Source: Brachionus manjavacas
Lineage: Eukaryota; Rotifera; Eurotatoria; Ploima; Brachionidae
DNA: 64,000 bases
Assembly: GCA_019054805.1 (NCBI GenBank)
Contig: JAHQIY010000029.1
Location: 248,001-312,000 of the forward strand
Direction of reading: 5' to 3'
Shown here: positions 11,391 through 22,086 of the stretch, piece by piece
How positions within the stretch are numbered: position 1 is the stretch's first letter
How the letters are laid out: each line of letters opens with the position of its first letter
The notes under the pieces: model-generated
The model's database searches: none
Told to the model about the DNA's origin: nothing
The model's input: the letters and a program-made list of their open reading frames with translations, nothing else
Program-made: the position numbers and the translations under genes

Positions 11391-11711
11391 ATGACTAATA
11401 ATAATCCAGTATCAAGCTTTCTTCACATGGCAGATGTGATCTCTTTGTACACCGAGGGTCTTGGGTCCGGCTTTATCAATTCTCTTGGTCTAGTGGACAC
11501 ACGATGCGTTGTTCAGCCATTGTCAACGTTGTTTGAATTGAATGACACAACTACAATTACCCGGCAAAATTCTTTTATTCCCAATACCTCGTACATAAGG
11601 CTTAAACACTCTAAGACAAAATCATGGGTGCATAGTACGTCCATTCCGATTGACAAAGAATATTGACAAAGGATGTTGCGGCATTCTCAGCAGTCTAAGC
11701 GGAAAAATCAG
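11391..11711 (+). pseudogene. ITPR: IP3 receptor, N-terminal exon with internal deletions
   Basis: ATG at 11391 opens the IP3-receptor N-terminus ([28 protein letters not shown]). The frame then jumps without an intron to a segment about 350 residues later in the family ([32 protein letters not shown]). A TGA at 11664-11666 follows, and then the frame jumps about 130 residues further to LRHSQQ.KRKNQ. It ends at a GT donor (11712). Most of the suppressor and IP3-binding core is therefore missing. Related receptors are about 2700 residues, which cannot fit here. Either this is a decayed gene or the sequence has been collapsed. Confidence 0.85.
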
Positions 11712-12349
11712 GTATTTTTTTAGAATAATTTTGTGATAAGTAGTCTCTAAAATTATTAAAGTTAAATGTATGATGTATGATACCAGATTTTCGACTTTTT
11801 TAAAAATGAATTTTAAAAATAATAGAATATAATTTTAAAGAGTGTTTTTGATTATTTTTAAACGGTCCTAAGTGCAATGAGAAGCGACAAAATTTTTTTT
11901 GAAAAATTCTTTTTTTGATATATTGATATATTGAGATAAATGATATATTTTTTTCTGGTTATAAGCTAACAATCAATTATCAATAGGATTCAAAAAAAGT
12001 CTTATTCTTTTTTAGTCATTTGTCATAAAGTCCAATTTTGGATTATTAAATTGTTAAATATTTAGATCACTATTAAATTACCATTCAAATAATTCAGTTT
12101 ATTTTAGAGAGATTGAATTAAGGAAATTAAATTTTAACCTTTATTTTGATTTAATTATAAAATAAAAAAATGAAAAAAAATTTAATAATTTTATTTTTTC
12201 ATTTATGTATGTTAAGGTATCTTTTAGATTTCATGTTATTTTATAAGATATTAAAATTTTGGAAAAAACGCTTTATAATTTGTTGAAATAATTTTGTTCC
12301 TTAATATATTACGCTGATTTACAGCAAATTCTTGAAAAAATTATTTTAG
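11712..12349 (+). other. AT-rich interval inside IP3-receptor locus
   Basis: About 640 bp between two IP3-receptor exons, bounded by GT and AG. In relatives about 1100 residues of coding sequence belong between these points; nothing coding-like is seen here. Confidence 0.6.
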
Positions 12350-12660
12350 CCGAATGATTTTCGGCTTTGAATGTGGGAAAAGTCTCCAAACAGGAAAATG
12401 TGAGCGACGATTCGGCAATAGGTCGAACAAATCTGAATTTAAATCTTTTCAATCTTTATTATGTGCCGAAAAAATGAAAAATAGCATTCAAAATGAACTA
12501 AATCGCCTTGTTGCCACTGATTTGGTCATCGATCTATTTACATCAGAAGTTTCAAAAAGTTTTTTCATCACATAGAAGTGGCCCACAAGGAAATAAAAAA
12601 TAACTTAAATTTTCTTCCCAATGATTATAATGATGGTAAAAATAATCACTCAAAACTTTT
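12350..12660 (+). pseudogene. ITPR: IP3 receptor, middle exon relic
   Basis: Follows an AG acceptor. Contains a match to the conserved segment before the channel domain (ELNRLVATDLVIDLF, aligning with HLDKEGASNLVIDLI of vertebrate receptors). A slip in a T run near 12560 changes the frame. The second frame then gives FFHHIEVAHKEIKNN, matching the segment about 50 residues later. The intervening conserved helix is lost, so both a deletion and a frameshift are present. Confidence 0.75.
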
Positions 12661-12789
12661 CTTTTTTAGTTTGAAAATTAATTCAAGTTCTTAAAATAAA
12701 AAGTTCTTTGTCCAGCGACACAGATATATTAAAAACCTCTGAGCTTAATAAAAAATTTCAAAGCTTGGACTCTAAGTCAACTTTTTCAG

Positions 12790-13782
12790 TCATAGATTCG
12801 GTTTAAGCTTCAAGCCCAAGTCGTATCTCAAAGAACTGAGTCCTAGCTCTCTGGTTTTGGCCGGACCATGTCAAAATGACAGTTTGGGAGCTAAAATAGA
12901 CACCAATTTGGTCAAACAAAATAATTTGCTAGAAGATATAGCAATTGTTGAAATTATACTCAGGTTTTTGAAGTTATAATGTGAAAATCACAACTCAGAT
13001 CTTCAGAATTTCCTTCGATACCAGTCCAGTAACAAGTCAAGCTATAACTAGGTCTGTGAGACGCTGCAGTTTTTGGACAGTTTGCGCGGGTCGACCACAG
13101 GCGGTCTTGGACTTCTGGGCCTTTGGATAAGTGAAAATAACTTTCATCTGGTTAATCAAACTTTGGAAACTTTGACCGAGTATTGCCAGAGTCCTTGTAG
13201 GGTCAATCAATCTTCAATAATCAACCATGAATCAAGCGGAATTTATATCATCATTGCTCTTATCCTAAATGACATTCAGCCTTTATCCAGAAATAATTTG
13301 GAAATTTTCTACTCACTTAAGCTAAATGCTTCAAAATTGTTGCTGGCCTTGTTGGAGAGCAATGATGATACGGCCAATGCCGAGCGCATTTTGTACAACA
13401 TAAAGCCTAGTGAATTAATTGAGTTGATTCAGGAAATGTTTGCTTTGAGCAAAAGAATGGAACAGTTGGAAAATTTGAATGGATCTGATGCAAGTTTGAA
13501 CTTTGATTTATCAATTTCGTGTGATCAATCAGCAATTTTTCAGACAGCTATTGACAGTGATTACTCAAATGATGACTTTTCTTTGGATCAGACAACTGCA
13601 AGATCCATTGTGTCACAGATCGACCCGGTAAATGAGGAAAAAGTTTGTTTGGTTCGTGAAGTTGGTCACAACATTTACATCCTAGCTCACAAGCTGGCTA
13701 AGTTTAACAAGGAATTGAGGGATTTGTTAAAATCAAGTGACAATGAGGCTAGTTTGTATTACGGAGAGCATACAGCTCAAAT
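12790..13782 (+). pseudogene. ITPR: IP3 receptor, pre-channel regulatory exon
   Basis: Begins after a TTTTTCAG acceptor and ends at a GT donor after HTAQIE. Near-continuous match to the conserved block just before the first membrane helix: LRFLKL, NSDLQNFLRY, GSTTGGLGLLGLWISE, NQTLETLTEYCQ, SSGIYIIIALILNDIQPL, NASKLLLALLES, NAERILYNIKPSELIE and VGHNIYILAHKLA. Two in-frame stops occur where relatives have Leu: TAA at 12977-12979 (LL before CENHN) and TAG at 13049-13051 (between N and VCETLQF). Both fit a T to A change of a Leu codon. An acidic insert (about 13480-13640) follows the usual linker position. Confidence 0.88.
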
Positions 13783-14211
13783 TGAAGTATTTTTTATTTG
13801 AAAATTTTTAAAAAAATTTTTAAAAAATTTATTTAAATATTAGATAATTAGAGAGGATAAATCAATGGAACAAGTGGTATTTGCTGTGCCGAGTATTTGT
13901 CAATTTTTAACTTTGGAAACAAGACAAAAAGTTTACTTAACAACTGATAAAGACGAACAGAATAGTAAAATAAGTGGTTTTGTTGAGCAAGTGGAACCCA
14001 TGTGGAATGAAATGAAGTGGCAACAAAAAAATTAAGTCAACTCAGCAATTTATATTGGTTCAGTTCAAATATTAGCTATTGGAATAGCATCACATTCAAG
14101 CTTGCAGTTATAATTAATTTGGTTGTGGCCTTTTTTTTTCCTTTTCAAAATGAGATAAATGGTATGTGTGTTTTTTATTGAATTATTCGATGAATTTTTT
14201 TTGCAAGGTAT

Positions 14212-14577
14212 TGTGAATTTCAAATACAAATTGAACAAAAAATGTTCATTTTTTGATAGATTAAAATTAAAGTTAATAAAAAATATAATCAAAATACTGC
14301 ATTATAGTGCAACATACTTTGTTGCACCTTTATTACCTAAAGTAATTTTTTTCATGTAAAAAATGACAATAAATAAAGAATCAATAGGATTTAAATAGAT
14401 TGTTGATTTGATTTACAAAAAAAAAGAAAAAAAAATTATTTTGGGTAAAAAAAGTAGCAATAAAGTTTGTTGCACTATGTTGCAGTATTTTTTCTAGTAT
14501 TTTTTATTAAATTAAATTTTAATAAATCAAAAAATGAACAATTTTTGTTCAATTTTGTATTTGAAATTCACAAAATC
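14212..14577. repeat. Foldback (MITE-like) palindrome in IP3-receptor intron, copy A
   Basis: Starts TTGTGAATTTCAAATACAAA and ends with its near-perfect inverse (about 14530-14577). Inner arms also pair (AGTGCAACATA... with ...TATGTTGCAC). About 365 bp, imperfect in the centre, no coding. No clear target duplication was found. It sits in the large intron between the first and second channel exons and is repeated with copy B. Confidence 0.75.
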
Positions 14578-15476
14578 TTTTTTTTATCTAAAAAATTGAA
14601 CAAAATTCTGTTGTAAAGAATTGAATAAAACTAACTGGATTTATAGACTAAGAAATTGATGAAATTAAACGTCCACAAAAATTTACTAAAAAAAACCTTT
14701 TTAATTGGAAACGATAACGATATTTTTATTAAAAAGGATTTTCTAAGATTTAGAAATTTAGAAATTTAATTAACAAAAAACTTAAAAATTGATTAAAATT
14801 TTTCAAAAAATAAATCAATTTTTGAATTAAATGATAAAATTATTTTAATTTTTTGAATCATTTATTTATTTTGATTTTTGATATTTAAACAAATAAAATT
14901 TTTAAGCTTTTTTTAAAATTAATTTTTTTAATTATATTTTAAGAATATATTAGAATTTTTATGCAACCTATTTCAAGAACATAATTATTTACAATATTAT
15001 TTAAAAGAAAAATCAGAATAATGCTTAAAACCTTTTACAAAATACAATCGGCTATAAAGAATTTTCAAAAAAGAATATTCAAACGTTTTGATAAGTTAAA
15101 AAATATTTTTCTATTGACCCGATTTAACCTAATTTTGTACAAATATTTAATAAAATTTAACAATTAAGAAAATAAAAAAGTCTAGTTGTTACAAAATAAA
15201 AAAGTCATCTAGCGCAGCTTAACCTGTGAATCACATTAGTCCTCTAAATTTTATTCAGTTAACAAGGAAATAAATTTTTTTAATACTTGATGCAAAGGTT
15301 GAAAAAAATTAATAAAGTTTTACTTTAAATTTTAATTTTTTAATTTAATCCATTAAATGTCAAAAGCTTGGGTTATTTTATTTAATTCTTTTTTAAAAAC
15401 TAAACTCAAAAAAATTATCTGTTTATTATTTTTTACTTTTTAATTTGAAAAAATAAGTAAAAATTTTTTCTATTAG
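14578..15476. other. Rest of AT-rich intron
   Basis: Intron sequence between the foldback repeat and the second channel exon. No exon of the receptor is missing here, because flanking exons join adjacent parts of the channel apart from a short loop. Nothing else seen. Confidence 0.55.
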
Positions 15477-16611
15477 ATCTTGATATTAGATTGAATGTAA
15501 TCTTATGGATGTTATTTTTGATCTCAACGCTATGTCTCTACAATTTACCAAATAGAATAAGTTCAAATTTATTTTATTTTATCACACTGATCAGATCAAT
15601 TTATACATTTGGAATAGAGCTGACTCTGAATTTTTTGGGTTTAATAAACGTAGTTCTTTGTTTCAAATGAAAACATAATAGTAAAATATTTTTTCTAACC
15701 AGTTAATCAATAAAGCAGTGTTTATGGCAAGCTTTTTTGGCAACAAAGGTCTCTTTTCCTTTAATTCTAGGGAGAAACGAAGATTTTTGAACAAAGATTT
15801 TGAATTAATTTATCACATTGGATACTTTAGTTTATGTTTTTTGGGCTTATTTGTTTACGAATTATTTTACAGTCTTTTGTTAAGATTCTTTTTTTCCATT
15901 TTGAAATAAACAAAAAAACTCAATAGAAAATTTTAGTTATTGGACGTGGTTTATTAGAAACTTTGAAACAGAAACTTTGTTAAATGTGATAAGATGTGTA
16001 GCTAAAAATGCCAAGTCTGTCCTTTTAACTGCGGTATTTGCTGTCATTTTGATTTATCTGTTTTCAATTTGCGGATTTTTGTTCATCCACGACGATTTTT
16101 TAGTCGAAATTCAGCCCAAAGGACAAGAATCGGACAGTGTGGAGAAATCATGTGAAACTTTGTACATGTGTATAATTACAACTCTTAGTATGGGCTTGAG
16201 AAATGGAGGTGGCAAAGGCGATATGTTGAGAAAACCAGGCACCACTGTAAACTTAAAAAAATTAAATAAAAAATTTATAAAATTAATTTTATTAGGAAAC
16301 TTTGTTTTTTTACGAGTCTTTTACGATTTACTATTTTTTTATATAGTAATCATAATAACTTTGAACTTAATTTTTGGAATAGTTATAGACACTTTCGGTG
16401 ATTTAAGACAAGAAAAACAAGAAAAAGACTTTACTTTAAAAAATACATGTTTTATTTGTGGTAAAAAATATTCAAAAAAAAATTATTTAAATTTATTTAT
16501 ATATTTTTAATATTTTTTTAATTAGGACTAGACCGGTCAAAATTTGATAAAAAGTCAATATCATTTGAGGATCATATCTTTATTTTTTGATTCTATTGAA
16601 AGTAAAAGACC

Positions 16612-17152
16612 AAAGTTTCTTTTACGTGAGAAATTGACTTTTTTGTCAAAATTTTCAAAAAGAACAGTTTTAAAGTCTCCAAATTTATTTATAGAAAAGT
16701 ATTTTCTCTCAAATCGAATTTAACATTTTTTTTTAATTTTTTCATAAACAATAAAATTAAGCTTAAATGTTTAAAAATTGAATCTTAGTTATTTAAATAT
16801 TAGAGATTTAGCGTCGTTTACTTCATATTTTGTTTTCATTTAAGTATTCTAGAAAAATTTTGATAAGCCAACTAAGATGCGGATAAGTTTTATGGATTAT
16901 TTAAAATCGACTGATTCTTCAATCAAAGATACCCCAATACCAATTTTATCTCCAAAAATTATAACAAGTACTGGTGCTACTGACTCCAAAAAGTTTGTTA
17001 ATTCTTCTCATTTAATATATAATAACTGTGGCATTTATTAAACCATATATACAACTTAACATTAGGCTCATATGAAAGATAAATAAAAAAACACAATCTT
17101 AATAATTTCAAAATTAGACAAAATAAATGAATTAGATACCAGTTCAAAATAG
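16612..17152 (+). other. Sequence after the duplication edge, with a small coding-like frame
   Basis: Unrelated to the receptor. ATG 16877 to TAA 17041 gives 54 residues (contains STDSSIKDTPIPILSPKI), Ser/Thr/Pro-rich and GC-richer than the flanks. It could be an exon of a lost gene. No family recognised. Confidence 0.35.
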
Positions 17153-18852
17153 GCATTGTGAATTTTGGAACAAAGAACGATAACAAAATTTAGGAATGAT
17201 TAAAGTCATCACAAAATTTGAATAAAATGGCCCAAATTTTTTATTTTTTTCCCCAAATATTAAATAAATTCCCCAATTATTAATTTTATACATAAAAAAA
17301 TTGATTAACACTAAATTAAATAGAAATCCACCATTATTAAAAAATGATAACAAATTTAAGAAAAAGTACCAAATTTTGTAATACTAATACAGTAATTTTC
17401 CTCTTTTTTTCGTTAAAATTTACGAAAAATAAAGTGAATTTACGTAAATTTATAAAAGTAAAAAATCATAAATTTAACAAATTTAGACGTCTGATTTTAC
17501 GTTAAGAGCTTTGGCGTCTTTTGAGTGAGTTAATTGTAAAATGTAATGTGAGTAATTGAGTACAAATCAATAACTAAAAAAAAAAATAGATAAAAAAAGA
17601 AAAAAAAAGAAAATTGTTATTTTATTTATTTTTTTTTCTATATTTGTATTTTACTTGACAAATTTTATTATTACTTTTGTGCAATTGTAAATATACTAGT
17701 AATTTTAATAAGAGTACTGGAGGTCCACGATTGACGCTCCAACTCCCAAAATCGCCCTATTTGCGACTTTCTTATTTAAATAAATAAATAAATAAATAAA
17801 ATTTAAATTTACTTTGTGTTTCATAAATTTTGAATAAAACAAAAAGCGGAACATTACTTTATTTTTATTACAAAATTTAGGTACTTTTTTAAAATTTTAA
17901 CATTTTCTAGTAAAAAGTGCTATTTTTTAGTAAAAAGTGTAAATAAGTTAAAAATATTAGTCACCCAACACTAATTTTCCTAAAATTACATAATTTAACA
18001 CAATATTTTCTTAGGTCTTCTTTCTAATTATTTTAGCAATACATCTCAAATGCTTAGTCAAGGGAATGTAAAATCTGCTTCACCAAAAGGCTCAGTGTTA
18101 AATTATCTTATTTTTGTCAATTTTATTTTCTTTTATTTAATTTTTCAAAACTTACTTATAGAACATTTTTCTAGCTAACTACATCCGTAAAAATAAACTC
18201 ATTTATTTTGCTATATTTTGTTTATTCTTCCACTCTTGAATGTTATTTTTTAAAATACAATTAAAATACAATAATCAAACTTGCTAAAAATCATTATTTT
18301 TCGATTTTTAAATTGTTTAAATTTATAATTGAAGCTAATAACTTCAATGACATACTTCAATAAAAAACTTTCTAGAAAAATATGGCTTACTTGATTTCAG
18401 CACAAAACTCGATTGAATACTATCTTTTTTGTTTAACAAACACTCTTTTCTCATAATTTAGGTACTTTTTCTTAAATTTGTTATCATTTTTTAATAAAAA
18501 GTGCTATTTTTTAAAGAAAAGTGTCAATAAGTTAAAAATAGTGGATTTCTATTTAATTTAGTGTAAATTAATTTTTTTACGTATAAACTCAGTAATTGGC
18601 GAGTTTATTTGATATTTGGGGAAAAAAATAAAAAATTTGGGCTATTTTATTCAAAATTTGTGGAACTTAAACTAAATTTCTCTACATTTAGTGTTTTTCA
18701 GACTTGAAGAGTTTTTGCAGGGACTAAATTTGGGTAATACAAAATTTATATCAGCTGATACATTTTTCAGAACAATATTTAGGGCCCAAAGTAAAAAAGA
18801 TGTTTCATTTTAAAATTTTTGTTCTCGATCTTTGTTCCAAAATTCACAATGC
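17153..18852. mobile_element. 1.7-kb foldback element with long inverted arms
   Basis: The left end GCATTGTGAATTTTGGAACA (17153) is the inverse of the right end TGTTCCAAAATTCACAATGC (18852). Long parts of the arms also pair: about 17220-17385 with about 18460-18660 (TTTAAGAAAAAGTACC against GGTACTTTTTCTTAAA). A related partial copy of the inner arm lies at about 17878-17970. No transposase frame is visible, so it is non-autonomous. A LINE-like 3' tail is nested inside it. Confidence 0.75.
17697..17803 (+). mobile_element. LINE-like 3' tail
   Basis: A GC-richer island (GTACTGGAGGTCCACGATTG...CGCCCTATTTGCGAC) ends in (AAAT)n at about 17777-17803, the form of a retroelement 3' end with a tetranucleotide tail. 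No coding part remains. Confidence 0.45.
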
Positions 18853-19548
18853 TTCCAAAACAGCCATTTATAATGGATCAGTACATATGAAAATTTCAAT
18901 GCAATAAATTGTAGCATTCAGTTCATTTTCCAAATTTAAACCGACCAAAATAAGTACCCGGCACATAAAACCTACCCGCTCCAACCAAACCATTAGTCTC
19001 TTCTTATAGTTTAGTCTTTGAATAACTGAAAGTGAAACATATTTTCATAGCTGCTGTAGAAACCACTAGCTTTTTGTTATAACTTTGGATAAAACATATA
19101 CAATCAAACAGTTAGTTTTTATTTAGTTTCCCACATTTAAGAAAAAGAATTGCTTTATTTAGAAAAAAAAATCTTTAAATGATAATAAATTATAAATTTA
19201 ATTTTTATCTATTCATTTTAAATTTTTATTATAATAATTTTGACAATAAATAATTATTCAACAAAAATTTTTTTTCTAGTATCCAAATAATTAATATAAA
19301 TACCCATTTAATAATAATCCAAAAAGTGTTCTCTTAAAATCTTAATATTATATTTTTGATCATTTTTTCACTTTATTTCATTATTTTCAAGTTTTAGTTT
19401 TTTTATTCAGACAAATTTTTTTTTACTCAATATTAGAAAAGAAAAGGTCATTTGAAACCAAAATTCAAATTTCCCCAAAAACCATTAAATTAATAGAACT
19501 TCAGAGTTACGATTTTTTTTCTAAATTAGCATTTTACAAAATCTTAAA
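18853..19548. other. Upstream region of the DLGAP/HURP-like gene
   Basis: AT-rich, no gene seen. It should contain the promoter and 5' UTR of the gene starting at 19549, but no specific element could be assigned. Confidence 0.5.
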
Positions 19549-21672
19549 ATGAGTGAACACAAAGATCGAAAAGCTCTTTTCAAGCTCCTCAAGTCCTCTA
19601 ATGTGGGGCGCACCAAGCCACCATCCGGATCTTTTTTCTCAAACAAAATTCACGACCAGCGCAACTTCGAGCGCAAAGAACAACGGGACAAATTGATCAA
19701 TCAAAACCGAGTGCGCACCAACTCTGTCCTGTCATCCACTGGCACCCGCACAAACTCTTCCCAACCACCTAACCCAAGCTCTAGCAAAAACCAAATTCTA
19801 AACGTGATCAAAACCAGACCGGTGACCAAAACAGTAGCCACTCGCGCAGCTTCTGCCAACATCTCATCCAAAAACAAGTCCAACGACTCTCTAAGCACTA
19901 CGTACAGCATTGATCAGTCACAGACTGGCGCCAACCTGAGCCGCTCATCGACCATCTCGAGCGCCAATCGAAAACTCCTGGAAGAATGGAGATTGAAAAA
20001 ACAAGAGGAAGAAAAGTCAAAGCCCAAAAAACCAGTTTTCAAGGCCGGAATTTCTTCCCAAACTAGCTGCAAATCTTCAGTGCCCACGAGCAGCACATTC
20101 GACTTTGCTCTCTCAATTTCCGCTTCAAGCATGTCCAAGCCGGTCACTTCCACTGCCAAAAAAACCCTGCCTCCTTCTTCAAGCCGCCCGGTCAGCTCAA
20201 GACCTCCGCTCAGATCCCAATCAGTTAGGCAAACAACCACCAAAGAAACACCCAAAGTGGCACCCATTAAGCCCAAGTCCAAACAATTTCCGATCACTAC
20301 AAACAAGCCTCTTAGTCGCAAAAATACCGAGCCTGGCAAAAAAACATCCAAACCAGCCGATTTTACCAAAGAGCTGGACATAATCACCAGCAAAATGAAC
20401 ACGTCCATTTGCCTCAATGCACTCAAGGTTGATGCACTGAACGAGACACATTTGAGCACTCAGCCAAACCACACCTCGTCGCCAATCAAAACCAAATTCA
20501 CCCAGGAATACTTTGACCAACTTGAGCTAGACAAACGTGACGTCAAATACTACAGGGATTTGGTTCGATTCAGCACGGACAAACTGACCAAGCTGAGCGA
20601 TCAATGGACTAGAGAGAACGAGGCCCCCGAGGAGTTTCAGGGCGACATAAGATCTGCATGTGGCCTGGCCAAGTTGCTCATTGACGAAAGATTCTCCCAA
20701 TTCAGCGACTTGATCAACCAGTGTGAAGAGACCAAGAACGCTCAGACTGGACTTGTGGTCAAGTGCTCTGACCTGCAAGGATTTTGGGACATGGTCGATG
20801 TTCAAATAAAGGACGTTGGTAGAAAGTTTGATTTTTTGAAAAAATTGAAATCTAATGGTTATGTGAAAATGGCGGACATGGTCGACACTCAGCCAGAGAG
20901 TGTTGCGCCCAAGGTGTTCAAACCGAACAAAAATTACTTGCGAAAAAAAGACCATAAGGACAGAGAGGAGAACCAAGAGTGCTGCAAAGGTGAAGAGATG
21001 GTGGTGGCGGAAAAGAAGCCCAAGGCTAGAACTAGCAAATTGGCCGAGTTTAAAGCCAAAATGAAAGCGATGAAAGGCCTGTCGGCCGAGATTGAGATTC
21101 AAATCGCTGAAAAGAGCGACGTGCCCAAGGAAGAAGTTAAACAAGAGGCCGAAGAGGCGCACGAATCGGACAAAAAGCCACGCCGCTCAGTCAGAAAATC
21201 ACTGGTGGTCAATGACGCGGTTGTTGAGAAAAAATATAATTTGAGATCGCGGCCCAGCGATCTGATTAAATTTGATAGTCCTGTCATGAACAATTTTGAG
21301 CATGCTGCCGAAGAGAGTAATGTTTTGGCGAGTTCGCTCAATTTTCAGTCGCCGGTGGTGGCTGAGAAAAAGTCCAAGAAAAAGTCCAAGAAAAAGTCCA
21401 TTTATCCAGTGATAAGTGGAGAAGATGATGACAAGGAAAATGATGATTTTTTTAGTCTTGACGATTGTCCCAAAGTAACTTGGAAAACTAGACCTTCTAT
21501 TTACCCGAATGCACCTTTCACTCCTGCTAGACAAACACCTAAAAGAGTCTCAGCGGTCAGAGAAAGCTTTGGTGTGGCCAGTTCACCATTGCTCAAGTTG
21601 TCACTCATTGCCGCTCAAAGTAAGCGATTTTCTATCAATTCTCTCAATAGAATATTTGATAAATTAGAATAA
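19549..21672 (+). CDS. DLGAP/HURP-like (GKAP domain) protein
   Basis: An intact 707-residue single-exon frame from ATG 19549 (AAAATGAG context) to TAA. The N-terminal third is basic and Ser/Pro/Lys-rich, like microtubule-binding HURP proteins. The GKAP homology domain lies at about residues 325-445: DVKYYRDLVRFSTDKLTKL, GLAKLLIDERFSQF and the hallmark DLQGFWDMVDVQIKDVGRKF. The C-terminus is Lys-rich (three KKSKKKS-type repeats at about residues 605-620), with FTPARQTPKRVS near the end, as in HURP/DLGAP5. Known family roles are spindle microtubule stabilisation (DLGAP5) or synaptic scaffolding (DLGAP1-4); the basic N-terminus favours the spindle type. It lies between two copies of a receptor fragment and has no frameshift or internal stop. 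Confidence 0.85.
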   Translation: MSEHKDRKALFKLLKSSNVGRTKPPSGSFFSNKIHDQRNFERKEQRDKLINQNRVRTNSVLSSTGTRTNSSQPPNPSSSKNQILNVIKTRPVTKTVATRAASANISSKNKSNDSLSTTYSIDQSQTGANLSRSSTISSANRKLLEEWRLKKQEEEKSKPKKPVFKAGISSQTSCKSSVPTSSTFDFALSISASSMSKPVTSTAKKTLPPSSSRPVSSRPPLRSQSVRQTTTKETPKVAPIKPKSKQFPITTNKPLSRKNTEPGKKTSKPADFTKELDIITSKMNTSICLNALKVDALNETHLSTQPNHTSSPIKTKFTQEYFDQLELDKRDVKYYRDLVRFSTDKLTKLSDQWTRENEAPEEFQGDIRSACGLAKLLIDERFSQFSDLINQCEETKNAQTGLVVKCSDLQGFWDMVDVQIKDVGRKFDFLKKLKSNGYVKMADMVDTQPESVAPKVFKPNKNYLRKKDHKDREENQECCKGEEMVVAEKKPKARTSKLAEFKAKMKAMKGLSAEIEIQIAEKSDVPKEEVKQEAEEAHESDKKPRRSVRKSLVVNDAVVEKKYNLRSRPSDLIKFDSPVMNNFEHAAEESNVLASSLNFQSPVVAEKKSKKKSKKKSIYPVISGEDDDKENDDFFSLDDCPKVTWKTRPSIYPNAPFTPARQTPKRVSAVRESFGVASSPLLKLSLIAAQSKRFSINSLNRIFDKLE

Positions 21673-22086
21673 TTTTTTTAATCAAAATTGTAATATTTTT
21701 ATCTCATTTTTTTTTATTTGCTCAAGTGATAAATTTAATTTTTAGGAAAAATAGATTTTTTTTAGACTTGGTAATAAAATTTTCCAGAAAAATTATATCT
21801 TATTTTGATTTTTTTAATTTATCTTGTCTAGATGAAATTATAAATTTTTAAATTTGAATTAAATTTTTGTTGACAACTTTAATTTTTAAAATGATCTTTA
21901 TTTTTCGGTAAGAAGTCATTATTACCTCAAAATTAATTGTGCTCATTTTAGACGGATAGTAATAAAAAATCAGGACCTTAAAATTAAATGAATTAATTTT
22001 TTTATTTTTTGTTAAACATAAAAAGAAAATTTGAACAGAAAATTTCATATTTTTATTTAAAAATAAGAATAAGACGAATGTTTCAA
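21673..22086. other. Spacer between DLGAP/HURP-like gene and TTC4 fragment
   Basis: AT-rich; holds the presumed 3' end of the upstream gene. No TTC4 5' exons are present. Confidence 0.5.

Larger units (their letters stand above)
13802..16611 (+). repeat. Segmental duplication, copy A
   Basis: About 2.8 kb nearly identical to 22797-25614. Differences are mostly one-base changes in A/T-run length, plus rare substitutions. The right edge is sharp: both copies share ...AAAGACCAAA and then diverge. The left edge lies in the intron upstream of the exon at 13844. It carries the IP3-receptor channel exons and a foldback repeat. Confidence 0.92.
13844..16611 (+). pseudogene. ITPR: IP3 receptor channel domain, copy A (lacks C-terminus)
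   Basis: Exons: 13844-14161 (DKSMEQVVFAVPSICQFL; first membrane helix LAVIINLVVAFFFPF), 15477-15649 (second/third helices, ends LGLIN), 15703-about 15880 (starts LINKAVFMASFFGN; GLFVYELFYSL), about 15936-16246 (TLLNVIRCV, pore loop with NGGGKGD), 16296-16460 (FYDLLFFYIVIIITLNLIFG, pore-lining helix) and 16526-16611 (zinc-binding CFIC..LDRSKFD). The introns 15650-15702 and 16247-16295 are about 50 bp and restore alignment without gaps. Faults: an A-run slip after WQQK (about 14030), a 9-bp direct repeat GAAACTTTG with frame trouble at about 15950-15985, and a T-run slip near 16580. Copy A stops at the duplication edge and lacks the coiled-coil tail. Confidence 0.88.

Noticed and set aside
14159-14359. 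Open frame inside the receptor intron foldback
   Set aside because: It lies in an inverted repeat and its product is low complexity.
19701-21534. Several minus-strand and alternative open frames across the DLGAP/HURP-like gene
   Set aside because: They overlap a well supported coding frame, have Leu/Phe-rich composition typical of antisense frames and match no family.
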